DNA from: Psychrilyobacter atlanticus DSM 19335
GTDB lineage: Bacteria; Fusobacteriota; Fusobacteriia; Fusobacteriales; Fusobacteriaceae
Reading direction: 5' to 3'
DNA: 64,000 nt
Assembly: GCF_000426625.1 (NCBI RefSeq)
Contig: NZ_KE384547.1
Location: forward strand, 976,986-1,040,985
A program made the translations under genes and the position numbers. Numbering within the stretch: the stretch's first letter is position 1; every line of letters begins with the position of its first letter. The notes under the pieces were generated by a model, which saw only the letters and a program-made list of their open reading frames with translations, was not told the DNA's origin and searched no databases. Of the stretch, positions 35,679 to 42,907 are shown one piece after another.

Positions 35679-36221
35679 GTGGTAAATTTTGAAAAAATAG
35701 ATGAAATGATAAAGATTATAGCCAGTGGAGAGATATCGGAATCTCAGAGTTTCAATGAGTTTGCCGTGAACTTTTATTTGGAGACAAAGATAGTACCTCT
35801 TTCTAAGTACCTGAAGATGGAAGGTAAAACTAATAAGATGCCTAAAATTATGAATACTAAAAAAAGTGGTGAGCTGCTTTTTCACACTCAAAAAAATGAA
35901 GAAATATTAAAATTCCTAAAAAAAAGAGGGTATAAGGAGATTCCTGAATTAAATTTCACCTGTGTTATGCTCCTTAGAAAAGTTGACAGTATGTCAAATT
36001 GGAAAAAACTTTTATCTTATTTTGAAGGGAAGGGAACTATTGAGGAGATAAACAATTCCACTAGAATACAGCTCCTGCCAGATGAAGAAAAAAAGATAGG
36101 GGAGTTTATAAAAATAAATTTAGGTGTTTCAGATACGGAACTAAATTGGTTAAAAGATAAATTTAAAATTATATATGAAAACAAGGAACTTTTGAGATCT
36201 ATAAAAAAAATAGCGAGATAA
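35679..36221 (+). CDS. Uncharacterised protein downstream of the helicase fusion
   Basis: I do not recognise this 180-aa soluble, Lys/Glu-rich protein. It has no signal peptide or membrane segment and reads as mostly helical. A central stretch (LNFTCVMLLRKVDSMSNWKKLLSYF) and a C-terminal helix-rich part (DTELNWLKDKFKIIYENKEL) are the most structured-looking parts. Start is GTG 35679 behind AAAGGAG. It is on the same strand as the helicase fusion but 260 nt away across a repeat region, so a functional link is only possible. The alcohol dehydrogenase gene follows 24 nt downstream. Confidence 0.65.
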   Translation: MVNFEKIDEMIKIIASGEISESQSFNEFAVNFYLETKIVPLSKYLKMEGKTNKMPKIMNTKKSGELLFHTQKNEEILKFLKKRGYKEIPELNFTCVMLLRKVDSMSNWKKLLSYFEGKGTIEEINNSTRIQLLPDEEKKIGEFIKINLGVSDTELNWLKDKFKIIYENKELLRSIKKIAR

Positions 36222-36245
36222 TTTTTATATTTATAAGGGGGAAAA

Positions 36246-37409
36246 ATGTTAAATTTTAATTTTCAGAATACAACAGAGATAGTCTTTGGTAAAGATGTGG
36301 AAACGAAAGTTGGAAAGAAGGTAGCCGAGTATGGGAAAAAAGTATTACTTCATTATGGGGGAACCAGTCTTAAAAAATACGGTCTGTATGATAAAATAGT
36401 AAAAAACTTAACAGATGAAGGAATAGAGATATTTGAATTAGGAGGAGTATTACCAAATCCTAGATTATCCTTGGTAAGAGAGGGAATAAAAATTTGTAAA
36501 GACAACAAGATAGATTTTATCCTGGCTGTGGGAGGAGGGAGTGCCATTGATTCCGCTAAAGCTATTGGTGCCGGTGTAGAATATGATGGAGATGTCTGGG
36601 ATTTCTTTGAGGGGAAAGCTGCAGTATCTAAAACTTTACCACTAGGAGTAGTACTAACAATTCCTGCCGCAGGAAGTGAAGCTAGCAGCGGTAGTGTTAT
36701 TACAAATGAAGATGGATGGTATAAAAAATCATTTGGTGGAAATATAATCAGACCTAAATTTGCAATTATGAATCCTGAAGTTACGTATACTCTTCCTGGA
36801 TATCAGACAGCAGCAGGTGCAGTAGATATCATGGCCCATGTTTTAGAGAGATACTTTACCAATGAAAAACATGTAGAATTAACAGATAGATTATCGGAAG
36901 CGGTATTAAAAACAGTTATTTTAAATACTCCTAAAGCTTTGGATTTTCCAGAGGATTACAATGCCCGTGCTGAGATTATGATATCTTCAACTATAGCTCA
37001 TAACAGCCTTCTTGATATGGGTCGTGAATCTGACTGGGCCTCTCATGGAATTGAACATGAATTGAGTGGAATCTATGATATTACCCATGGTGCAGGGCTG
37101 GCTATTATATTCCCGGCATGGATGAAATATGTCTATAAAACTAATATGGATAGGTTTGTACAGTATGCTATCCGTGTGTGGAATGTGGATATGAATTTTA
37201 ATGATCCAGAGGCTACAATTTTGGAAGGAATCAAGAGAACCGAGGAGTTCTTTACATCTATTGATATGCCTACAAGGTTATCCCAGGCAGATATAGATGG
37301 TGAAAAATTTGAGGAGATGGCAGCCAAAGCTACAGAAAATGGAACTCTGGGTAGTTTTGTTAAATTGACCAAGGAAGATATAGTAAATATATATAGGTTA
37401 GCAGAGTAA
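36246..37409 (+). CDS. Iron-containing alcohol dehydrogenase (BdhA/YqhD type)
   Basis: A 387-aa group III alcohol dehydrogenase, similar to NAD(P)H-dependent butanol dehydrogenases and YqhD-type aldehyde reductases. The dinucleotide-binding GGGSAIDSAKAIG is at about residue 96. The metal ligands lie in AVDIMAHVLERY (Asp, His), WASHGIEHELSG and YDITHGAGLAII (His residues). It probably reduces aldehydes to alcohols during fermentation. AAGGGGG precedes ATG 36246. A palindromic word directly follows the stop codon, and a bidirectional terminator follows. Confidence 0.92.
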   Translation: MLNFNFQNTTEIVFGKDVETKVGKKVAEYGKKVLLHYGGTSLKKYGLYDKIVKNLTDEGIEIFELGGVLPNPRLSLVREGIKICKDNKIDFILAVGGGSAIDSAKAIGAGVEYDGDVWDFFEGKAAVSKTLPLGVVLTIPAAGSEASSGSVITNEDGWYKKSFGGNIIRPKFAIMNPEVTYTLPGYQTAAGAVDIMAHVLERYFTNEKHVELTDRLSEAVLKTVILNTPKALDFPEDYNARAEIMISSTIAHNSLLDMGRESDWASHGIEHELSGIYDITHGAGLAIIFPAWMKYVYKTNMDRFVQYAIRVWNVDMNFNDPEATILEGIKRTEEFFTSIDMPTRLSQADIDGEKFEEMAAKATENGTLGSFVKLTKEDIVNIYRLAE

Positions 37410-37424
37410 GCAACGTAACGTTGC
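37410..37424 (+). repeat. Stop-adjacent palindrome (copy 2)
   Basis: GCAACGTAACGTTGC is a perfect 15-base palindrome with an unpaired central base, directly abutting the alcohol dehydrogenase stop codon. It resembles the word after the EAL gene at 31130-31144. Confidence 0.45.
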
Positions 37425-37493
37425 ATCTAGATAGGAGTAATCTAATGTTATATTTTATTAGATAATCTAAACCATTATAATTCTTTAGACTAA

Positions 37494-37537
37494 AAAACCC
37501 TAGAAAAAGAGTACTTGAACTCTTTCTCTAGGGTTTT
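37494..37537. terminator. Bidirectional terminator
   Basis: A stem of about 19 bp with one mismatch (AAAACCCTAG at 37494-37503, CTAGGGTTTT at 37528-37537, loop ACTTGA at 37513-37518) is flanked by A and T runs and serves the convergent dehydrogenase and peptidase genes. Confidence 0.88.
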
Positions 37538-37549
37538 AATTATTTAAAT

Positions 37550-39493
37550 CTACAGTATTCCTGTAAGTTTTAATAATGCCTTAGGGTCTGGCTGTCTCCC
37601 GTGAACATTAACAAAACTTTCCTTCATATTTACCGATCCTCCAAGAGATAGGAGGTTGTCGAAAAAGTTATTGGCTAACTGCTTATCTATATTCCCGTCT
37701 TTAGTCATCTCTATATAACTGTCAGCAGAGAGTACTTCAGCCCATTTATACGAATAATAACCTGCTCCATATCCACCTGCAAATATATGACTGAATGAAC
37801 ATTGGAACTTATTGTATTCTGGTGTTTTTATTACTGAAACCATTTTTCTGACTTCATCTAATTTTTCTTGAACTTCTTTTTTAGAATAAGCATTATCATA
37901 TATCATTAGGTCAAATAATCCAAACTCAACTTGTCTGTTGTTTCCATATCCCTGTCCATAATTTAAAGAATCTAATACTTTTTGGATTAATTCATCGGAG
38001 ATAACTTCTCCAGTTTCATAGTGAGTTCCAAAGGTCTTGATGATCTCCTTGTTGTTGGCAAATTCTTGCAGCCATTGAGATGGATATTCTACTACATCCC
38101 ACTCAGTTCCATTAAATCCAGAAGCAGAAATCTCCTTTGTTTTAGATGTGATAAGGTGAAGAGCGTGTCCCATCTCATGAAATAATGTTACTACATCTGA
38201 ATGATCTAATAGTGATGGAACTCCATCCTTACTAGGAGGGAAGTTGCAAACGATTATTCCTGTTGCAGGAACACGGACTCCATCCTTTGAGTAGCTTGTA
38301 ATCCAGCTGTCTGCCCAAGCTCCTCCCCTCTTACTTTCATTGGTTTCTAAATCCATGATTAAGTTCCCTAAAAGTACTCCATTTCTTTCTAATTCAAAGA
38401 CTAAAGCTTTGTCGTTCCATAATTTGGCATCTTTTATCTGCTTAGCTTTTAAATTAAAGATGTTGTTTAAGAATTGGAACATCCCAGAAACCACCTTGTT
38501 TTTCTCAAAATATGGTTTTACTTCACTAGGATCAAAATTATATTTGATCTCCTTTAGTTTTCTAGAAAGGTATGAATAGTCATATATCTCTACAGTTTCA
38601 TAGTTTAATTTTTCTTTTGCAAAACTCTTTAATTCTTCAATTTCCTGGGTAGCCTTTGGAAGAGCTTCTTTTCCTAATTCTGTTAAGAAATCTATAACTT
38701 CTAAAGCGTTATTTGCAGTTTTTGAGGCAATAGAGAGTTCTCTATAATTTTCATAACCTAAAATATTAGCTTTTTCATCTCTTAAATTCAAGATTTTTTC
38801 AATGAGGTCTTCATTTTGAGGTGCCTTTGTAGCAGAGGCTTTATAAAGTTTTTCCCTCAATGCTCTGTCGTTACAATATTTTAAAAATGTAGTAAGTGAT
38901 GGTCCGTGAAGGGTAAACTTCCATTTTCCACCCTCTATTTTAGCAGATTTTTTATCCATTTCAGAAAATTCAGAAAGAACTTTTTCATCCTCGATAATTA
39001 ATTCATACCCATTTGTAGCATCAGTTACATTTTGGCTGAAATCATTTCCTAATTTAGCCAATTCTAAATTGATGGATTTGATCTTCTCCTTGCTTTTTTG
39101 ATCTAAACCGATACCGCTGGATTTAAATGACAATATTTGTTTTTCTAGTATTCTTTTTCTTACATCATTTAAATCTTCAGTTTCATAAATTTTTATGATG
39201 GCATTAGCTACCTCTTCATTTTGGCTCAATTTAGAAGTAAATTCATTCATGATGGGGATATACTCCTCATATGTCTTCTTACCTAAATCTGTAATACTAG
39301 TTGAAATTTCAATCTGTAGTGGAAATGAAAATTTTTCAACGTCATCTAAAAGGTGCTCCATTACATCGAAGAAATTATCATATGTTTTATCTTTTATTTT
39401 TAATAATTCCTCAATAGCGCTCTCAACAGCAACTATTTTTCCATTTAGTTCATCTATAAATTGTTCATCTAATTTTTTGTAATTTAACTGCAT
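37550..39493 (-). CDS. M3 family oligopeptidase
   Basis: A 647-aa zinc metallopeptidase of family M3 (oligopeptidase A/Dcp-like). The zinc site is HEMGHALHLITSK at about residue 445, with the third ligand expected in the following EFPSQ-like segment (EYPSQWLQEFAN). The C-terminus (SHIFAGGYGAGYYSYKWAEVLSAD) is highly typical. No signal peptide is present, so it acts in the cytoplasm on short peptides, probably including those taken up by the peptide ABC transporter. The start is the second ATG (39493), 6 nt after GGAGG; the first ATG is too close. Confidence 0.93.
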   Translation of the reverse strand: MQLNYKKLDEQFIDELNGKIVAVESAIEELLKIKDKTYDNFFDVMEHLLDDVEKFSFPLQIEISTSITDLGKKTYEEYIPIMNEFTSKLSQNEEVANAIIKIYETEDLNDVRKRILEKQILSFKSSGIGLDQKSKEKIKSINLELAKLGNDFSQNVTDATNGYELIIEDEKVLSEFSEMDKKSAKIEGGKWKFTLHGPSLTTFLKYCNDRALREKLYKASATKAPQNEDLIEKILNLRDEKANILGYENYRELSIASKTANNALEVIDFLTELGKEALPKATQEIEELKSFAKEKLNYETVEIYDYSYLSRKLKEIKYNFDPSEVKPYFEKNKVVSGMFQFLNNIFNLKAKQIKDAKLWNDKALVFELERNGVLLGNLIMDLETNESKRGGAWADSWITSYSKDGVRVPATGIIVCNFPPSKDGVPSLLDHSDVVTLFHEMGHALHLITSKTKEISASGFNGTEWDVVEYPSQWLQEFANNKEIIKTFGTHYETGEVISDELIQKVLDSLNYGQGYGNNRQVEFGLFDLMIYDNAYSKKEVQEKLDEVRKMVSVIKTPEYNKFQCSFSHIFAGGYGAGYYSYKWAEVLSADSYIEMTKDGNIDKQLANNFFDNLLSLGGSVNMKESFVNVHGRQPDPKALLKLTGIL

Positions 39494-39526
39494 AATCATC
39501 CTCCTAATTTTGTATTATCTAAACAG

Positions 39527-39556
39527 ATTATACCCCACTTATTTTATATATGTGAA
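39527..39556 (-). promoter_or_regulatory. Promoter for the M3 oligopeptidase gene
   Basis: On the minus strand, TTCACA (39551-39556) and TATAAT (39527-39532) are 18 bp apart, with a single mismatch in the -35 box. Confidence 0.6.
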
Positions 39557-39680
39557 ATTTTTTATTTTAATTTTGTATCCTCCTCTAAATTCCTATGGTA
39601 AGTTGTAGTATAATTGATATTTAACTATATCTATGTTACTATTTAGGGAGAAATTTATAGTGATATTAAGGAGTCATAAA

Positions 39681-40394
39681 ATGAATAAAAAAATAATTAT
39701 TACAATAAGTAGTTTAGCTATTATAGCTGGGATATTCCTTGCTGGAAATGTGGGATTAAAGTTTTTCTTTCATGATTATTTATATGAAACACCAAATTTA
39801 AAAGGGCTTACAGTTGAGGAAGCCGAAGCATTGGTAGAATCCGAATTTAAATTGGTTAATATGGGGGAACATTATTCTGAATTAAAAAAAGGTGAGATCT
39901 ACTCTCAGCTGCCTGTGTCGCCAAAACATATAAAGAAAGGCAGACCTATAAAAATTTGGATAAGTAAGGGAATGGATACAGTTATTTTACCTGATTTAAA
40001 GGGAAAAAATATGCAGGATGCCAGAGTGATCCTGAGTGATCTAGGAATTAAAGTAGAGAGGATTTCTCATACTATGGAAGGTTATATGAATAATAGAGTT
40101 ATAGGAACAGATCCTTCGGAAGGGAGTTCAATTTCCCGTGGAAGTTCAGTATCTCTATTGATAAACGTAAGTCAGATAAAAAATATCAGAATGCCGGATA
40201 TACTAGGATTTTCAATAGAAGAAGGGGAAAAGATTCTTCGTGAAAAAAAGCTGGTTATAGGAGATATAAAAAAGGTATACAGGAATGATTTTCCTGAAGA
40301 TACTATAATTGATATTAGTTACCCTGCTGGAAAAGATGTTTTAGCAGGCTCGGTTATAAATATTACAGTTACAACTCAGAGTGAGGAGGAATAA
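39681..40394 (+). CDS. PASTA-domain membrane protein without kinase domain
   Basis: A 237-aa protein with one N-terminal membrane helix (IIITISSLAIIAGIFLAGNV) followed by three PASTA domains (about 37-105, 106-170, 171-237), outside the membrane. PASTA domains bind peptidoglycan muropeptides. In Firmicutes the gene before rsgA and rpe is the Ser/Thr kinase PrkC/Stk1 with the same PASTA region, but here the kinase domain is completely absent. The start is ATG 39681 behind AAGGAG; the frame extends upstream without a ribosome site or any kinase-like sequence. Its stop codon overlaps the probable start of rsgA. Confidence 0.88.
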   Translation: MNKKIIITISSLAIIAGIFLAGNVGLKFFFHDYLYETPNLKGLTVEEAEALVESEFKLVNMGEHYSELKKGEIYSQLPVSPKHIKKGRPIKIWISKGMDTVILPDLKGKNMQDARVILSDLGIKVERISHTMEGYMNNRVIGTDPSEGSSISRGSSVSLLINVSQIKNIRMPDILGFSIEEGEKILREKKLVIGDIKKVYRNDFPEDTIIDISYPAGKDVLAGSVINITVTTQSEEE

Positions 40395-41272
40395 TTATCA
40401 AAGGTAGAGTTATTACAAAAATAAAGGGGTTTTACTACGTTCAAGTGGAAGAAAAAACATATGAATGTAGATTAAGAGGTATATTAAAGAAAAAAAATAA
40501 TAAAGATAACTGTGTTACAGGAGATCTGGTAGAATTTGGTGAAGATGGATTTATTACAAAGGTATATCCTAGACAAAATATCATCCATAGACCTCTAGTT
40601 TCAAATATAGATTATTTGGTTATTCAGTTTTCAGCATTGGATCCAAAATTTGATATTGGAAGGTTTAATATACTGTTACTGAATGCTTTCTATTACAATA
40701 TCAAGCCAGTAGCCGTTATCAACAAAGTTGAATTATTGGATGATGAAGGTTTTGAAGAATTAAAAGGACAATTAGAGTTCTTAAAGCAATTAGATATAGA
40801 GGTATTTTATATCTCAACCTATGAAAATACAGGGATAGAAAATCTAAAAGACTACATAAAAGATAAGATAACTGCATTTGGAGGACCATCTGGAGCAGGG
40901 AAATCATCGTTACTAAATATGCTTCAAGAGGAAAGAGTATTAGAAACAGGAGAGACTAGTAAGAAAAACTCAAGGGGAAAACATACTACCAAGGGAACAA
41001 CGTTGTTACCGATGAAAGATGGTGGATGGGTAATTGATACACCTGGTTTTTCTTCTATAGAGCTGCCACCAATAGAAACAGCTGATGAATTAGCTGGTTT
41101 ATTTTCAGAATTTAATGAATATAGGACTTGTAAATATAGCAATTGTATCCATATAAATGAACCTAAATGTGGTATAAAAGATGGGCTTGATCAGGGGCTG
41201 AGCCAAAGTAGATATGACTTCTACCTATGGTGCTATAAATTTTATAGTGAAGAAAGATGGAATAAATATTAG
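40394..41272 (+). CDS. rsgA: Small ribosomal subunit biogenesis GTPase RsgA, probable non-AUG-type start
   Basis: A circularly permuted GTPase that matures the 30S subunit. Motifs: OB-fold N-terminus, NKVE (G4), GPSGAGKSSLLN (G1), DTPGFS (G3) and the zinc-binding CKYSNCIHINEPKC. The first ATG/GTG/TTG codon in frame is GTG 40445, but homologous residues continue upstream (KGRVITKIKGFYYVQV). A stop at 40382 limits the frame, leaving only ATA 40391, ATT 40394 or ATC 40397 as starts, right behind GAGGAGGA. I give ATT 40394, overlapping the upstream TAA. A small sequencing error is the alternative. With this start the protein is about 292 aa, normal for the family. Confidence 0.85.
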   Translation: MIKGRVITKIKGFYYVQVEEKTYECRLRGILKKKNNKDNCVTGDLVEFGEDGFITKVYPRQNIIHRPLVSNIDYLVIQFSALDPKFDIGRFNILLLNAFYYNIKPVAVINKVELLDDEGFEELKGQLEFLKQLDIEVFYISTYENTGIENLKDYIKDKITAFGGPSGAGKSSLLNMLQEERVLETGETSKKNSRGKHTTKGTTLLPMKDGGWVIDTPGFSSIELPPIETADELAGLFSEFNEYRTCKYSNCIHINEPKCGIKDGLDQGLSQSRYDFYLWCYKFYSEERWNKY

Positions 41273-41279
41273 TGAAGTA

Positions 41280-41288
41280 TGATATAAT
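41280..41288 (+). promoter_or_regulatory. Possible internal extended -10 promoter before rpe
   Basis: TGATATAAT matches the extended -10 form exactly, in the gap between rsgA and rpe. The -35 region is poor. Confidence 0.35.
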
Positions 41289-41329
41289 TATTTTATAATC
41301 AAATTAATTTTAAGGAGTGAACCATAAAA

Positions 41330-41965
41330 ATGAATACAATTAAAATTGCACCTTCAATCCTATCAGCTGATTTTAGTAAATTAGGAGACGAAATAATAGA
41401 GATAACAAAAGCCGGAGCGGATATGATCCATATTGATGTTATGGATGGAAATTTTGTTCCAAATATCTCATTTGGAGTTCCAATTATAAAATCAATCAGG
41501 AATAAAACAGATTTAATTTTTGATGTACATTTGATGATAGACGCACCTGAAAGATACATTGAAGACTTTGCTAAGGCAGGAGCAGACATGATCGTGGTTC
41601 ATGCTGAATCAACAACTCATCTTCATAGAGTTGTTCAACAAATAAAAAATCTTGGTCTGAAAGCCGGAGTTTCATTGAATCCAGCTACACCTGTAGAAAA
41701 TTTAAAATATGTAATAGATGAACTGGATATGGTATTACTTATGTCTGTTAATCCTGGTTTTGGAGGACAGAAATTTATACCTACTACTATAGAAAAGATA
41801 AAGGATGTAAGAGGGATCTCTTCTACAGTGGATATCCAAATAGATGGTGGTATTACAGATGCTACAATCAAACCTTGTATAGAAGCTGGAGCGAATATAT
41901 TTGTAGCCGGATCTTTCGTATTTGGTGGGGATTACAAGGAACAAATAGAAAAATTAAGAGGTTAA
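41330..41965 (+). CDS. rpe: Ribulose-phosphate 3-epimerase
   Basis: A 211-aa TIM-barrel enzyme that interconverts ribulose 5-phosphate and xylulose 5-phosphate in the pentose phosphate pathway. Diagnostic segments are [53 protein letters not shown] and IQIDGGI. The metal ligands (His and Asp residues in these segments) are present. AAGGAG lies about 12 nt upstream, slightly far. The rsgA-rpe order is conserved with Firmicutes. The MarR-type gene follows 9 nt after the stop. Confidence 0.96.
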   Translation: MNTIKIAPSILSADFSKLGDEIIEITKAGADMIHIDVMDGNFVPNISFGVPIIKSIRNKTDLIFDVHLMIDAPERYIEDFAKAGADMIVVHAESTTHLHRVVQQIKNLGLKAGVSLNPATPVENLKYVIDELDMVLLMSVNPGFGGQKFIPTTIEKIKDVRGISSTVDIQIDGGITDATIKPCIEAGANIFVAGSFVFGGDYKEQIEKLRG

Positions 41966-41974
41966 GGAGGGCAT

Positions 41975-42643
41975 ATGTCTTTAGAAAGAGTTAATACGGT
42001 AATAGAAGATTTCACTAAGCTTTTTTATGAAACGGAATCACTAGCACTTAAGCAAGGAATCAAATGTTTGACTACAACAGAGCTTCATGTTATAGAAGCT
42101 ATTGGAAATCATTCATTGTCTATGAATAATTTATCTGATAAATTAGGTATTACTATGGGTACTGCTACAGTTGCCATAAATAAATTATCCAATAAAGGAT
42201 TTATAACTAGAAAGAGATCGGACAATGACAGGAGAAAAGTTTTTGTTTCCCTATCTAAAAAAGGTGAGGATGCACTTACTTATCACAATAACTTTCATAA
42301 AATGATAATTTCAAGTATTACAAAGAATATAGAAACAGAAAATTTAGAAATATTCACTACAGTATTTACTAAAATATTGGAAAATCTTAAAAATCAGGTA
42401 GAATTTTTTAAACCAGATGTTATTACTAATTTCTTAGAGGGAGACTCTGTGAGTGTTCTAGACGTAAAAGGAACTCCTGTAATCAAGAATTTCTTTGCTG
42501 GAATGGGTATAAAGTTATATACTGAGTTAAAAATAATGTCTAATTCACATAGGGTAATTGCAATAAAAACTCCCGATGGTGAAATAGTAGAGATAAACAC
42601 TATAGATGCTAAAAACTTAGTAGTAGTAAAAAAAGATATATAA
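41975..42643 (+). CDS. MarR-type regulator fused to FeoA-like domain
   Basis: A 222-aa transcription factor. Residues about 25-135 are a MarR winged-helix domain (TTTELHVIEAIGNHSLSMNNLSDKLGI, then SNKGFITRKRSDNDRRKVFVSLSKKG). Residues about 150-222 look like a FeoA/SH3-type domain (GDSVSVLDVKGTPVIKNF, AGMGIKLYTEL, IVEINTIDAKNLVVVKK), as found at the C-terminus of DtxR/IdeR metal regulators. The combination suggests metal-dependent regulation. Its target genes are not evident; no feo operon is nearby. AAGGAGG precedes ATG 41975. It is the last gene before a strong terminator. Confidence 0.82.
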   Translation: MSLERVNTVIEDFTKLFYETESLALKQGIKCLTTTELHVIEAIGNHSLSMNNLSDKLGITMGTATVAINKLSNKGFITRKRSDNDRRKVFVSLSKKGEDALTYHNNFHKMIISSITKNIETENLEIFTTVFTKILENLKNQVEFFKPDVITNFLEGDSVSVLDVKGTPVIKNFFAGMGIKLYTELKIMSNSHRVIAIKTPDGEIVEINTIDAKNLVVVKKDI

Positions 42644-42654
42644 GAAAATAATAG

Positions 42655-42687
42655 TAGGAGGGAGGGATGACCTTCCTCCTATTTTTG
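42655..42687 (+). terminator. Intrinsic terminator after the MarR-FeoA gene
   Basis: TAGGAGGGAGG (42655-42665) pairs with CCTTCCTCCTA (42671-42681) with one G-U pair and a five-base loop, followed by TTTTT. Confidence 0.85.
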
Positions 42688-42710
42688 TAAAATTAATTAA
42701 AAAATTCTTT

Positions 42711-42866
42711 AGACCTCTCTTTTCTTTCTTTTCTCTCCTATGAGATGACGAATATCAGAAATATCTTATAGATTAAAAAATATTTCTAAATGTCAGGAGA
42801 GAAAAAGCCAAATGTTTACGCTAAGTTTCTCCTAAGATAGGAGAAACTATAAAAAGGAAGAGGTCT
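42711..42866. repeat. Structured intergenic element B (large imperfect hairpin)
   Basis: The outer ends AGACCTC (42711-42717) and GAGGTCT (42860-42866) are inverted. Inside, TTCTCTCCT (42731-42739) pairs with AGGAGAGAA (42795-42803) around an inner AGAAATAT/ATATTTCT pair, and GTTTCTCCTA/TAGGAGAAAC (42825-42847) forms a separate perfect 10-bp hairpin. The order of parts matches element A at 13660-13853. No ORF is present. Confidence 0.55.
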
Positions 42867-42907
42867 GAAATTAGAAAGATTTTATCTGTGAAAAAGGAGT
42901 AAAAATT

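Noticed and set aside
40445-41272. rsgA starting at GTG 40445
   Set aside because: It removes the first conserved strand of the OB fold, and the nearest purine-rich site is about 15 nt away, while GAGGAGGA at 40383-40390 fits an upstream start.
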